Positions 47,600 through 60,669 of a DNA stretch of 64,000 nt are shown here, piece after piece. The stretch lies in the NCBI GenBank assembly GCA_029931535.1, contig JAQPZY010001405.1, positions 2,193,001-2,257,000 on the forward strand, read 5' to 3'. Position 1 is the stretch's first letter, and each line of letters opens with the position of its first letter. Under the pieces are notes generated by a model, which was not told where the DNA came from, did not search any database, and was given only the letters and a program-made list of their open reading frames with translations. Both the position numbers and the translations under genes were made by a program. The DNA is from Margaritifera margaritifera. Taxonomy: Eukaryota; Mollusca; Bivalvia; Unionida; Margaritiferidae.

Positions 47600-50560
47600 T
47601 GACGTGCTTGATCTTCATCTTTCAGCCGTCGGAGAAAATGACAATCTTGTCGTTGTGACTGACTTGATTGGTTAGTATGTTACCAAGTTACTGTAATACA
47701 TAACGCTATACATCAGTGCTCTAACATAATTGTTTAGGAAGGGGGATAAGAGGGGAACTTTTTACCAAGCCTAACAGGCATTTCGACTATAAGCGGTTGG
47801 CGGTCGAGGTATACAAGGCCACTTTCTAACTTGATCCAGTTTCAATAGACATCTAAAGTTCATCCTCGACCGCAAGTCTAGAATCTAGCAATCGGGTTGG
47901 ATAAAATCCTAATTTCAACTAATCAGATTACTAGATTCCATATCTTAGGGTGAAGATAAACTTAGTACTGTGATCGTGGGAACATTTATTTATTTTGAAA
48001 CAAAGATCGCTTTCAGAAAGACTGGTCTACAATTCTAAAGTTTGGTATGTCCCTGTAGCTTGCGAAGTCTAGAAGCAATCACGAGAAAGGCAGAAGTCAC
48101 GTGGTTCGTCTGAGCCGTTGTATCTCATCCTTTGTTTTATATAAATATCAGCGTGTCTTGTGACAATAATATTAGATATGAAGCATATACATGTATTTAT
48201 ATTTCGAACTCATTCTTCTCATTTATACATGCGGAATTGACTACGATCAGACAAGGACGATAAATATTCTAAATTAAATGCACGATGTTTTACAACGACA
48301 TATTCGTTACTACGACATATGACTGGAAACAAACTAGTTCGTTGCAACGAAAGTTGACTAGAAAATATTGCAGCATTGAATGACATAAAGGGCATGAAAT
48401 ACAGGTACATGGACGAAATGTTACGTCACTTGTAAATCCATTGTATTAAACAATATAAAATTAGGATAATCAGTATGTGACTATATATGCATCCTATTAG
48501 TCACTACATTTGAAAAGTCCACAAGTTTCGTTTTTTCTTAGTCATTTTGTTTATTCATTTGGTACTATTTCAAATAGAAATTTACTACTACGGTTGCCCT
48601 ACTTATGTTGAAACAAAAACCCGTATATTTTCGTCTTGAATTTAACTACAATATTTTCCTGACCTGCAAGATCTGAATCTAATTATAAAATGATAAATTA
48701 GGACAAGTGTTGAATTTTATATCGACACTGTTAACAATTATACAAAAATATGGCTATGTTAGAGAGTGTACGGAATCCGAATAATGACAGTAAAATAGGA
48801 AGTGCAAATAACATTGCATTTTATACTTCAAATATATTTTCTTTACTCATAATCGTGTTAAACAGGACGCCCTTGTAATAAGAGTTGAGGTTTTAGACAG
48901 ACAAACCGAGTCTTATTATTCAGTATTCAGGACGTAGTGATACAAGCGGTCGCACTTGAATAAAAGCTTGCGATGATGGGATGACGTGAATGTATTCACA
49001 CTGCCACACGACAAAGACTGCAAAGAAAATAGACATAATGGCAAATGTCTTCTTTTTCAGTAAGATACATTTGTATTTTCTGTGCATTTATGCCATTTTT
49101 TCATTAAGATGCAGGATGGAGAATGGGGAAAACTAAATTTGGAGTGAATGGTTAATATATTTAGAATTTTGTTTCCTGCGTTGAATTCCTTTCAGTTATC
49201 GTATGTGGTATGTAACATTGTATTCATTAAAAAAGAATGGTTAACAAAGTTTTATAATTATTTTCCTCCACATTTGGTCTGTATCCATTAGGTTGTGACA
49301 TTTTATCTGGCTTCCTAGGCCTTTTAGTTGCGTGCAAAATAAACGATAAATTGGATTATCTAGACGAAATCTCCAAAGGGTTAGGTATGTGCTGTGATTG
49401 TTAACATGCAAGACCATATGTGATTTATATTTCAAATCGTGAAACGTGCAAATGCTTTTAAAAATAGCAAGATCAGCGATTTAGAAAATATAGACATCTT
49501 CTATTAGACAGAATGTAATATTAATATAATAAGCATATGCATATAATTTAACACACAGAAAACTCGCGTGCTTATTTTTATGTCTAACACAGACGTACGG
49601 CCCGGTTTTTCCAATATTCTATCTATACTATAATCATTCACCTTGTTTATATAAAAATGAAAAATAATCTTAGGTGAACTGGTAATTTTTGTGAACCTAA
49701 ATTTAGACATTTTCAATACCGACGAACTCGCTAAATTATACTTGATATAGTAGACTTGTAGTGTGCAGACTCATTGTAAGAGAATGTATTAACGGCAAAG
49801 AAGAAGACAAGAAGAACGAATCAGGAAGTATTACCGATCTGCAGCAACGATTAATTGTAAAACGTTCAGGGTGATTAATGCCCCTAGGATGATTGTTATC
49901 TATTTACCATGTTGTGGGTGAAAATGAGAAGTCATCATGTATTATACATTTTAGAGAAACTAATATTAAAATGCTGCGTATCAAGTATGTCAACTTTGGA
50001 TGTACTCTTTTTAAAAAGTTTAATATGTCACTGCAATATCCGTTATCCTAATGAGCCGTCAATACACTTTCTGTGTTCAACAAATGTGTCAATCATAATT
50101 GTAGGTGAAAGCGAGGTGAGCCAAATAAATAGATGGGTCATTTTTGAGTCTGTCCCTTAATATTTATAATCATAAGATTGGTTTGTTTTGGGGTTTTACG
50201 GTATAGCAGCACAAATAAAATATTTAGTGCCAAGGCAATTGAAGTTAAGTGCCTTGCTCATCTAACCATAAGTGGTAAATTTGTTGACACATTAAGCTGA
50301 TATCCATCACTAGATATTTTTGTCTTGCATTTCATCTATGTCATTCTGTAAGTGAAATATGGGTTTAGAGCCATTTTTATAATTTACCCTGCAAGTTTTA
50401 AGAAGGTGATATATGTCATTGAAACTTTTACCATGTATGTAACAACAGTAGATGTATAGTGTGCTATATAAAGATTGCCAACTCGAATATAAAAAATTGT
50501 AGGAAACGAAAAGATTATTTGCTGTTACTTTATTAGTTTTATAGACATGCCGTATCCACT
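47600..50560. other. Intergenic DNA, nothing recognised
   Basis: Mostly unique-looking AT-rich sequence. The open stretches at 48219, 49241, 49504 (all minus) and 49909 (plus) have no recognisable domain, signal or splice context. An unrecognised gene cannot be excluded. Confidence 0.45.
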
Positions 50561-50577
50561 CTTAACTATTTGATGGC

Positions 50578-51275
50578 AAGTCTTTGTAAAGAACTACATA
50601 TATGTATATATAAGTACATAACGGTATGTTTGTAAAGAACTGCATATATGTATATATAAGTACATAACGGTATGTTTGTAAAGAACTGCATATATGTACT
50701 TATAAGTACATAACGGTATGTTTGTAAAGAACTGCGTATATGTATATATAAGTACATAACGGTATCTTTGTAAAGAACTGCATATATGTATATATAAGTA
50801 CATAACGGTATGTTTGTAAAGAACTGCATATATGTATATATAAGTACATAACGGTATCTTTGTAAAGAACTGCATATATGTATATATAAGTACATAACGG
50901 CATGTTTGTAAAGAACTGCATATATGTATTTATAAGTACATAACGGTATCTTTGTAAAGAACTGCATATATGTATATATAAGTACATAACGGTATCTTTG
51001 TAAAGAACTGCATATATGTATATATAAGTACATAACGGTATCTTTGTAAAGAACTGCATATATGTATATATAAGTACATAACGGTATGTTTGTAAAGAAC
51101 TGTTTATATGTATATATAAGTACATAACGGTATGTTTGTAAAGAACTGCATATATGTATATATAAGTACATAACGGTATGTTTGTAAAGAACTGCATATA
51201 TGTATATATAAGTACATAACGGTATGTTTGTAAAGAACTACATATATGTATATATAAGTACATAACGGTATGTTT
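50578..51275. repeat. 46-bp minisatellite, about 15 units
   Basis: Unit 'aacggtatgtttgtaaagaactgcatatatgtatatataagtacat', with a G/C variant ('tatgttt' / 'tatcttt') in the units. A 46-bp period moves the frame by one each unit, so three overlapping minus-strand frames stay open; they are artefacts of the repeat. Confidence 0.97.
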
Positions 51276-52740
51276 TGGACCATATCTGGGTGTCTAACTT
51301 AGGTATAAGAGTCACATGAAAGTGAAACATTATCATTAAATCATTTCATCACTGATGTGAAACATTCTGTTATTTTGACAGATATACCATTAATACTTTT
51401 AACAGTAAATCATTATGAAAAGCTGAATTGTGACGACATCAAGACACTTTAGCGGCTTAATCGTCATATAAAAGTGATAGACAACTTCTGGAAGCGTCAT
51501 TGTTCGAAACATTTGGTGTATTCTTTATGATTTATATTTATTTTCAAGCGATATTACCGAAATATTAATCACAATATCCCGTTATGCCTTAGGCCATATT
51601 AATGTGTATATAAATTCAACGTCACATCCGGGTAAAAAATCTCATCGAACCATCCTTTGTCTCCTTTGTAATCTTTTTACCTGTGGGATGTAGTTTACTG
51701 AAACTTTCTTTAGTAAAGCGGCAGTAGATACGTCATGTACAACGTTATATCTCCCGCTTGAAATATCAAGATTACAGCAAGGTAGAATATATAACATTAA
51801 CCATGTATCATATTTGAGAGCAGGAAGGCAAAGTTTTATACATAAACCATCTTTGTGACCACATATTTATGTTGGAAACAAAATTGGGCAGGATACTTCT
51901 TCATTACAGCTTTTGAAAGGTGAAAAACTTGCGCATGTTAAATTATCAACTTTACTTTGAAAAAAAAAAAATGGAGAGCCAATGCAGTCGTTTTGGTATC
52001 GTTGTTAACATAGGCGTTGGTGTCGGTATCGGTGTCCTTCTTCGTTAAAGTTTTAGGGCAATTTGTAGTAAATATTGTCATTCCTTGACTAGTCGTCGTA
52101 CGACAGCTCGTTTCGCACGGCAAAGTTTGAGCGTTAACATCTGTACGACTGAATCATCCACCGCACGAACTGTTTTTGTCTTAGATATTTAGTATTGTGT
52201 TTTACATGCAGGTGTTGCAAATAACATTAAAATATTACGCTTTACTTATACAGACACAGCGAAGCTGATATCCAGGCCACACAATTACTCTTCCAAATCA
52301 GGTGCTGAAGTCGAATATGAACGCTTCGTCAGTAGTGCGGAATGGGTCTGTTTAATTGTTAGTGATATTTTTTTATCAGAATGGCGAAACAAGCTTAAGA
52401 CAACTGGTCTTGTACATCGTGTTCAGTCCTTTACTGGTTCTCTCTTCATATCACTATAAAAGATGTTACTAACACCGACACATGACACTACGTTTGCGAA
52501 GCAAATACATTGACAGGTGTGGTTAGGAGCACAACTGACCATATACGGTAGGAATATTTTGTGTCCTAAACAGTATATCATTGCTTTTTGTACATTTCGA
52601 GCCTAAACCCTCGTGCAAAAGGCGACATGACCTACCGTACCATCGCTGTGGGCGTGTCCTTTAATTATAGCGACTATGTCATTCTAGGAAAAATATGCTA
52701 ATTGTCTTTCTTTATTTTGTTCAGTTTCAAAAGAATAAAA
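51276..52740. other. Intergenic DNA, nothing recognised
   Basis: No recognisable coding sequence or repeat; GC content is slightly higher than in the preceding block. Confidence 0.45.
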
Positions 52741-52960
52741 TACCGACTATACTCACTCATAAGTTGGGTCCAACTGCAAACTGCACAGACCCAGATTTGC
52801 CGTTGCATAATGCACCGGCAGATCTGGGTCTATGCAGTTTGTTAGGAGTAATCAGTCGAACAAACAGCATCGACCCTGATCTGATAGCACATTATGCGAC
52901 GGCAGATCAGGGTCTATGTTGTTTGCAGTTGGACCTGACTTATAAGTGAGTATATATCAT
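52741..52960. mobile_element. Double-hairpin MITE, copy D (best preserved)
   Basis: Left 'taccgactatactcactcataagttgggtccaactgcaaac', right 'gtttgcagttggacctgacttataagtgagtatatat'. Left hairpin 'agacccagatttgcc..gcaccggcagatctgggtct'; right hairpin 'cgaccctgatctg...cagatcagggtc'. Between the hairpins is 'gtttgttaggagtaatcag', conserved in the full-length copies. Confidence 0.85.
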
Positions 52961-53079
52961 TCCAGATAATGATCATGTATAGGTTTCTGACATTGTGTTA
53001 TGCTGTAAACTACGCTTCACAAGATAGAATGTCTAGATAAGAGCTATTCGAGTCAATTTCCAATTATGGAAATGTTACC

Positions 53080-54023
53080 CGTACATACTAGAGTATAAAC
53101 CCATTCGCGTATAAGCCGACCCACCCCCTCCCCCCAACTGAATTAGTAAAAACATTAAAAAGTGCATGACCCGCTTATAAGCCGACCCATAAGTCCTAGA
53201 TGACATCACAAGATGCTCGCGGTAGTTTTAAATGCATTTATTTAGACAAACCACATTTCAGTGATGTCCGCCATCTGGATCGCCGCACCTTAAAACTCCT
53301 GTTTGAGATAAAATGTTCAGATACCCGTAATCAGTTATCGTCAGCTCCGTTCATTTTGAAGAAGTAAAGATAGTAATCCCCGGTGCCTAAATTGTCAATT
53401 TTCCACACGAAAATGTCTATATTTTCAAGTAATTCCTGAAGTACATCACTGCCATCACTTGATTCTTCAGAAATGATCGCCACTTGGATCTCTGTACGTT
53501 AAAACTCAATTTCTAAATCGAATTTTTACCATTTTGGAGGCATTTTGTAACCTAGTGCTGTCACTGCATATGTGTACCTCCTACCTTTATTTCCTTCTTT
53601 TCAAAAGAGTACACATAAACTAAACACGTATTACACAGTTAAATGCACACTTCTGCGAAGTGGTTGACGGAATGAACATACGACTGGAATTGTATCCCGT
53701 CTGAAAAGGTAAAGTACGACTAGAATCGTATCCCTTCTGAAATAGGTTAATGACCATTTTCAAACGAAAATGAAGAGATTTTTATTTTCGTTTACACATT
53801 TCTTGCGTGGATTAATACAACACATCATCATATGAGGTATGCTGCATCATTAGACATGTGATCTCGTCTTCGGCGATCTAGAATAACAACACATACCGAT
53901 AGTCAACATAGAAAACTGAAATGTTTTCAAGTTTAGACCGTGTCCCGCGGATAAGCCGACCTCCCTTCTTCAAGGCTTTTATTTTTTCCTAAATTATTGG
54001 GATTATCCGCGAGTTTATACGGT
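53080..54023. mobile_element. 0.94-kb non-autonomous DNA transposon with 'GTATAAACTCGCGKATAAGCC' ends
   Basis: Left end 'gagtataaacccattcgcgtataagccgaccc', right end, inverted, 'taccgtataaactcgcggataatccc', plus inner 'cttataagccgaccc' and 'ggataagccgacct'. On the minus strand near 53400-53480 is an acidic stretch ESSDGSDVLQELLENIDIF, possibly a transposase C-terminal scrap. The ends resemble those of the hairpin MITEs (TACCRTATAWACTCGC). Superfamily uncertain. Confidence 0.6.
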
Positions 54024-55260
54024 ACTTGTTTATTGTTTCCTATTGCTTGATTTGTCTAACATATTTAAGCACTGCAACATTGGCGGTATGAACTTCTCAG
54101 TAGAGCAGAGGCCGGCTGTTGTCTCTCTGATGTAACACACTACTTTGGCCTCAACTTCAGCTACTATGTTATAGACAGAATCAGTTCCACTTGTCTCCAT
54201 ACTTTTAAAAGTCAATACTGTGATGAAACAAACACACAGTTGTGCTTGGAACCTTACAATGGACACAGCCTCTGAGGATTGTGGCAAGAGTCAATCGAGT
54301 AAGTATTTTACTTTACTTGAATAGAGTATTCTGAGTAGTCCTGACATGAGAAGTGAAACTAATGAGGGTAAATCTGATCTATTCTTGGACTCCAAGGTGG
54401 GTAGGGAGCACAGCTGACGAAATAATGTTCTCCCTTTATAAAACTCTCCCCAACCCCCAAACAAAACAAACAAACAAACAAAAAAAAAAGCCCAAACAAA
54501 CAAAAAAACAAAATACTAAATGATAAGTGGAAGAATTGGTCATAAAGATCAGGACTCGGAAGAGGAAATTTTGAGTCATGGAAATTGTCCTAGTTTCTTG
54601 TCGTTGAGTCAACTGATGAAAATCAGAGGATAACAAAGCTATTACCTTTCGTGATAACAAAAACTCTCAAAGGTTTGGCCCGAAAATTTTTTTTTGAAAA
54701 AAGCTTAGCTCGGGCCAATTGCTTGTAGAGTTCAGCTCCAAAATGCACACTGCTAATCTGCTTTGCTCCAAGCGGTTCTTGGAGATTCCCACTTAGGTAG
54801 CTCCACACAAATCTCTTAACACGTGTAGAGTTATCGTGCGAATTTGGGGATTTAGATGGATGCAGTGAGACTGAAATGCTGGAAAATCTCAGAAATCAGA
54901 ACGTCTCCCAAGTGAAACAAAGAAACACTTGACGTAACGGCAAGTTGATTCCCACCAACACTTACATACTGACGTTCGACTGCGCCACTTTGACTGCACT
55001 GATCAGGGCTGGATTCTTGAACATCCCAGAGGACCCTTTAGTCCCAAATCCTTTGCGGTAATTCAACTGCCTAACATCCTTAATCATAAATCGCCACAGA
55101 CGCCTTCTTCGACATAAACAACTACCAAAACTTGAATGGGAAGACAAACGCCAAAAGACAATATAAAGTTAAACTCAGATAGGCAGCCCAAAGGGTCAGA
55201 TGACTCGATTAAGCTCGTATACCTGCATTTAATTAACTATCTGTTTCCCTTCTCTACTAT
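54024..55260. other. Intergenic DNA with an (AAAC)n tract
   Basis: 'aaacaaaacaaacaaacaaac' run at about 54460-54515, possibly a retroelement tail. The remaining open stretches on the minus strand are unrecognised. Confidence 0.5.
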
Positions 55261-55261
55261 T

Positions 55262-58200
55262 AGATTATGATCGGAAGGCTGATAATCCTTACAGTAGTGA
55301 CCACTTTTCAATTCCAGTTCTTCTTCGAAACATTAGCTCTACCTTTGCCAAACCGATTTCAAGCTGGAAATTAAATAAGGCCAACTAGGAAAAGTTTGAA
55401 ATTCTTTCAAACACCAGAATTCAGTGATGATTTCAAGGACATATATGATCCTATTGAATTTTGTATACAACTATTTTACATGATATTGCAGCAAAATCCA
55501 TTCCGAGATCTAAGTTAATCCCACAAGGCCCAAAAGCCATGGTTCACTGAAAATTGCAAAGAAGCCATTAAGCAATGCAAAGCAGGACTGCGATTTATTT
55601 TAATAACTGCCCGACACCCGAAAATTTGAACAATTGTTGCATATTACAGGCTAAGGCTCATCGCACAATTAAAGATTTTTCACTTCCAGAACTTACTGAC
55701 GCTTTAAACAAGGCCCAGGATACAGCTGCTGGGCGTGATAACACACATTACCAACTTATAAAACACCTGCCAGAACTTTCTCTAGATGCTCTTATGAAAA
55801 TGTTTAATGACATTTGGTAAACTGGAAATGTAATGTCCGAAAATCCTGGAAAGAAGCAACAGTGATTCCTATTACCACACCGGAAAAGGATAACACAGAT
55901 CCTATCAATTACCTTCCCATTGCTTTGAAGAACTGTATTTGTAAAACGTTGGAACGAATGACATGGAAGTACATAATAATGCATGACCTTCACGATCTGG
56001 GTCTAAAAGGCTGTCTACCTATTTTTAATTAAAAAATCTTTCAAATAGGTAATTTAAAGTACGAGTAGGTTCTGCCCCTTCCGATATGCACGAACAGGAG
56101 ATGGGCATGCCTCAGGGCAGCTTTTTATTTGTTACACTTTTTAATAATAAAATTAGCAATATTATCAACTGTTTAAATCCAGCAGGTGCTGATTGCTCTC
56201 TATATGTTGATGATTTTCTTATAAGTTATCGATCCAAACATATTCATACAATTGAACGACAGCTGCAGCAGTGTGTAAATTAGATCCATAATTGGGTAAC
56301 TGAAAATTGTTTAAAATTCTAAGAATCCTAAATGGTTTGTATGCATATCTGTCAACTACCTAAACAACACGATGATCCGAAACTCACGCTTCACGGAACA
56401 CCAATTCCAGTGGTAGAAGAAACTAAGATAATAGGTAATTTTTTTTCGACAGAAAACTCACCTTCATTTCACACCTTAAAAAATGAAAGGCTAAATGCTT
56501 AAAAGACCTTGACCTACTCAATGTGGTAGCGCATACTGACTGGGGTGCAGATCGAAAAGTTCTGCTTAATCTTTACAGAACTCTCATCAGATCCAAACTC
56601 AACTATGGCCGCATTATTTATGGCTCAGCTAGAAAGTCATACTTAAACATGTTTGACTCAATTCATCATCAGGGAATAAGGCTCGCCTTTGGGGCCTTAA
56701 AAACGTCACCAAAGGAAAGTTTTTACGTGGAAGCCAATAAATCAAATCTCAGCAATATGCCATCCAATTGAGATAAAATCCCTCAAATCCTACCTACATA
56801 TCTGTCTTTCATCCCAACTACAGAACACTTTTTGAAACCAAACTGAACCACCATTCCAACTTTTGCTATAAAAAATATCATCATCTTTCAAAAATTAAAA
56901 TAGCTTCCGTCTCTGAAAAACCATCGTGGTTTCTAAAACAATTCAGTCTTTTTTACTCTGTATAAAAGAAAAGAAGTCAGAGACCAGTTCTTCCTCATTT
57001 AATACTTTACATCAAAAACTCCTTTGAAAATATGAAAAAAAGCATAAAGATTTTTACTGATGGTTCAAAAAATGGTGAAAAGGCTGCTACAGCTTTTATT
57101 AGTGACAATTACACTGCAAATGTCGTTTATTTAGATGGAGCATCGATCTTTTCGGCTGAGATGAATGCAGTCGATTTTGCCTTGAACTATATCACAAACA
57201 AAAATATTCAAAATTCAGTTATCATTTTGGATTCTCTCTTGGTACTTCAGTCACTTCAGAATAAGCAGTTGGAAAATCCCCTTTTAAGAAATATTCTTAT
57301 CGAACACCCAAACTATCTATCTCTCACCAGATCATTTTATGTTGACTACCCTGCCTGTCATGTCTGGATCTAAGGTAATGAAAAAGCCGACCACATTACA
57401 AAAATGACATTATCTCTCTAATATTCTGATTTTAAAATACCCTATACTGACTTCAGACCTTTTATTACTAACGTTTTATTCAATAAGTGGCAGGCATCGC
57501 GGAATGATGCTGTCCATAACAAGCCCCATTTAGTCGAGCCTTGTTTAGGCGAATGACCTCGTTCCTATAGAGCAGTCCGTAAGGATGAAGTGATTGTTGC
57601 ATGTATCAGAATTGGGTACACTCGCATAACTCAGTCTTTTATCTTGAAGGGTGAGGACCCACTCGAGTGTGTCTCTTGCAATGAACCCTTTACCGTAAAA
57701 CACTGGATTGATTATATTAACCTCTTACCGTAAAACACTGGATTGATTATATTAACCTCTTACATAAACCACTGGATTGATTATATTAACCTCTTACCGT
57801 CAAACACTGGATGATTACATGAACCTCTTACCGTAAAACACTGGATGATTATATTAACCTCTTACCGTAAAACACTGGATGATTATATTAACCTCTTACC
57901 GTAAAACACTGGATTGATTATATTAACCTCTTACCGTAAAACACTGGATTGATTATATTAACCTCTTACATAAACCACTGGATTGATTATATTAACCTCT
58001 TACCGTCAAACACTGGATGATTACATTAACCTCTTACCGTAAAACACTGGATGATTATATTAACCTCTTACCGCCAAACACTGGATGATTATATTAACCT
58101 CTTACCGTAAAACACTGGATGATTATATTAACCTCTTACCGTAAAACACTGGATGATTATATTAACCTCTTACCTAAAGGCGATCAGTACTACTTGTTAA

Positions 58201-58285
58201 TAATATTAAAGAGCTTTTTGACACATTAAATACATCCCTTATTTTTGACTTCTTGAAGGAAGCTAATGTTTATAATAAAATATAG
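55262..58285 (+). pseudogene. RNase H-containing non-LTR retrotransposon, decayed
   Basis: Order on the + strand: endonuclease C-terminus with SSDHFSIPVLLRN (about 55294); linker and reverse transcriptase start (55575-55820, 'TAAGRDNTHYQLIKHLPEL'; then WKEATVIPITTPEKD and CKTLERM); RT motifs MPQGSF (about 56105) and SLYVDDFLISYRS (about 56196-56235); thumb 56523-56771 (VAHTDWGADRKVLLNLYRTL); RNase H 57032-57420 (KIFTDGSKNG, SAEMNAV, ILDSL, GNEKAD); a C-terminal Cys motif ECVSCNEPFTVKHW (about 57670); and, after a minisatellite, KELFDTLNTSLIFDFLKEAN to TAG at 58283-58285. Sequence between 'TLERM' and 'TWKYIIMHDLHDLGLKG' is deleted, removing the fingers and first catalytic Asp region of the reverse transcriptase. 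Many stops and frameshifts: dead. I/Nimb- or Jockey-like group; exact clade not settled. Confidence 0.88.
57689..58175. repeat. 31-36 bp minisatellite within retrotransposon C-terminal coding sequence
   Basis: About 14 units of 'accgtaaaacactggattgattatattaacctctt' with variants lacking 'att' or with 'acataaaccactgg'. The first unit is the retrotransposon's own FTVKHW codons; the element's C-terminus resumes right after the last unit. The variants occur in a repeated order, indicating duplication of multi-unit blocks. Confidence 0.95.
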
Positions 58286-58552
58286 CTTGTTAGCTTATCT
58301 GATTTCCTGAATAATTTTAATCAGTGCATCATGTTTTCCGGATTTGAAATACCTTTTATTATATTTTGTACCTTTTAGAATATTTATATTTGTTACATAT
58401 CTGTTGATGGGGATTCTTTACATACTTTTTATTTATTTATTTTTATACTTACTTCCAAATCATATGGTTTATTATTACAATTGCTTCGGTGCTGTGTGGC
58501 CTTATTGTGCTGATGTGTCGTAAAAACCAAACTCATCATCATCATCATCTCT
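58286..58552 (+). mobile_element. 3' UTR and (CAT)n tail of the first retrotransposon
   Basis: Contains 'ggccttattgtgctgatgtgtcgtaaaaaccaaactcatcatcatc'. The 'gtgctgaNgtgYcgtaaaa' 3' end recurs in the second element at about 60219-60240, so both use the same kind of 3' signal. Confidence 0.7.
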
Positions 58553-58684
58553 TATCTCTGTTGTGAAGGAGATCACATTTTAAAGCTTTTTTTTTTTTTT
58601 ACCGTAAGCTAACTTTCCGTTCACATGCTAGATATCATAGGAACAAATGTAAAATAAAACTTGGATTTAATACGAGTCGTAGCA

Positions 58685-60245
58685 AACACATATTTGTGAG
58701 CAGACCGGAAGGTCTTGCTCCGGTTATACAGGTCTTTAGTAATATCGCACCTTGACTATAGCCTGACTGTGTACGGGTCAGCTTGTAAATCTTACATGCA
58801 GATGATTGATCCGATACACAATTAGGGACTTAGACTGTGGGTGCATTTAGAAGTTCCCCTTCAGAAAGCCTCTATATTGAGACAAATGAACCCTCAATCT
58901 TATGTCAGACGAACAAAATTGGCTTTTCACTATACTGCCAAATTATCTTCCAATCTATCTAATCCTGCATATGATGCAGTCTTTAGGGCGAAATACCAAA
59001 CCTTGTACGCTCAGTAACCAAACTTCATTCCACCTTTTGGCATACGAATTCGTCCTCACTTAGAAACAGTAAAAATCGCTGTTGGTAATACTGCAAAATT
59101 CTATGTTCCAAAATCACCACCTAAGTTATCAACAACCTTTGCCAACTCAAAACGTCTTCCACAAATCCTTTCCTTTTTCAGAGTAAATTCATTAAAATCT
59201 GAGGCTGCTATCGTAGCCATACGTCGCTATATACAGTCGGTTCGAAAGATGGAGACAAGGTTGGAACTGCCAATAGTAACATCCATGGCACTATCTCGAG
59301 CTGGTAACCGGATAAAGCCTCAATTTTTACCGTAGAAATTACAGCCATACTCAAATCTCTGAACTGTGTCGAAACCTCTGAAAAAAAGAGAAATATCATC
59401 TTTTCGGATTCAGTTTCAGTATTGTAAAACCTTAAATCTGACAATCTGTTAATATCCCAGATATTACAGAAACATCATTTGCTCATACAATCTGGAAAAA
59501 TTCTTCTGTGTTGTTGGCTGCCTTTTCACTTTGTTATTAAGGGTAATGAAAGGGCAGATAAAGCAACCAAAGCTGCCATACAAGTCACCCGTTTCCGAAT
59601 GGAAAAGATTCTATATATTAACTTCAAATATTATATAAATTGGCATGTTCTTTATACGTGGCCAGATGTGTGGAATGAAAACTCCACAAACTTTAGAACA
59701 TCAAACCCACTATTGCAGAGTGGCATCCCTTGTATAAAAAATCGCAGAGTCGATGTGATATTGTGCCGATCTCGTATCGGACATACATACCTAACTTATG
59801 CATACCTCCTGAAGGGTGAACCTCGACCAGAGTGCATACGATGCCAATGTCCACTGACAGTGGAGCACATTCTTGTCAAGTGTGTAAAAATGTTTGCACC
59901 CTGCGACACAGTCGTATTTTAACGTGAACAGCATGACGAAACTATATGATGATGTACCAGCTGAGAAAATCTTGGACTTTTTGAGAGAATGCGTTTATAA
60001 CAGATATTGACCATATGTTTTAAGTATTTTACATGTTTAACTTTATGTTTCATTTTAGATACATTTTACAGAATGTTATATTTTTACGTGCTATATTTTT
60101 ATCTTGTTGTACTTCACGTTTGTGTTTCATGTCGAATGGATTATCTTCCGAAATGTTTGTGCAATTGAATTTTATAATTTTCGAACTTTACCTTTAGTTG
60201 GCAACATATAGCCACTATTGTGCTGAGGTGCCGTAAAACGCTACT
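58685..60245 (+). pseudogene. Second RNase H-containing non-LTR retrotransposon, 5'-truncated and decayed
   Basis: Starts in the RT thumb ('SLTVYGSACKSYMQMIDPIH', about 58755-58815), continues with 'KASILRQMNPQSYVRRTKLA', an RNase H remnant (IIFSDSVSVL, about 59396; FVIKGNERADKATKAA, about 59530-59578), and a C-terminal Cys motif CIRCQCPLTVEHILVKC (about 59840-59886) followed by EKILDFLRECVYNRY near 59965-60008. It ends with 'attgtgctgaggtgccgtaaaacgc'. Same family as its neighbour but clearly diverged. Confidence 0.85.
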
Positions 60246-60295
60246 ACAAACATAATTCTTTCTTTGTTTTGTCACAGCAAGATCCGTCTGGGTTA

Positions 60296-60320
60296 TTGTT
60301 GTTGTTGTTGTTGTTGTTGT
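60296..60320. repeat. (GTT)n microsatellite
   Basis: About eight GTT units. Confidence 0.9.
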
Positions 60321-60669
60321 GATGGGTAGCAGTGTAAAACTTAAAACACGTCTCGTCTCCAAGCTTCAAATTCACAACTTTTCCAGTTATCTTCACCAAC
60401 AGACTTTATACTGGAAGGATCTAAGCGATCATTCCAGTGTAAAGTTTTTGGGTGAAGATATTTAGCGACACAGAGTTCTTGGTGTGTTCTGTAGACAAGG
60501 TGCAACGAATCTATTTCTCACGCAGGGGTAGAATGGTATTTATGATCAACCACAACACTTTGAACAAAATCACTTTTTCGTGAACAAAGTTTTCGTATTG
60601 GTGGTTGCAGTCATGGCCATTATATCTTTTCATGCAATGACGAAACATTTGGTAACGTGAGTCCGCTGG

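Noticed and set aside
50566..51263. Overlapping long open frames of Tyr/Ile-rich repeats
   Set aside because: 46-bp minisatellite open in three frames at once, which is a repeat artefact.
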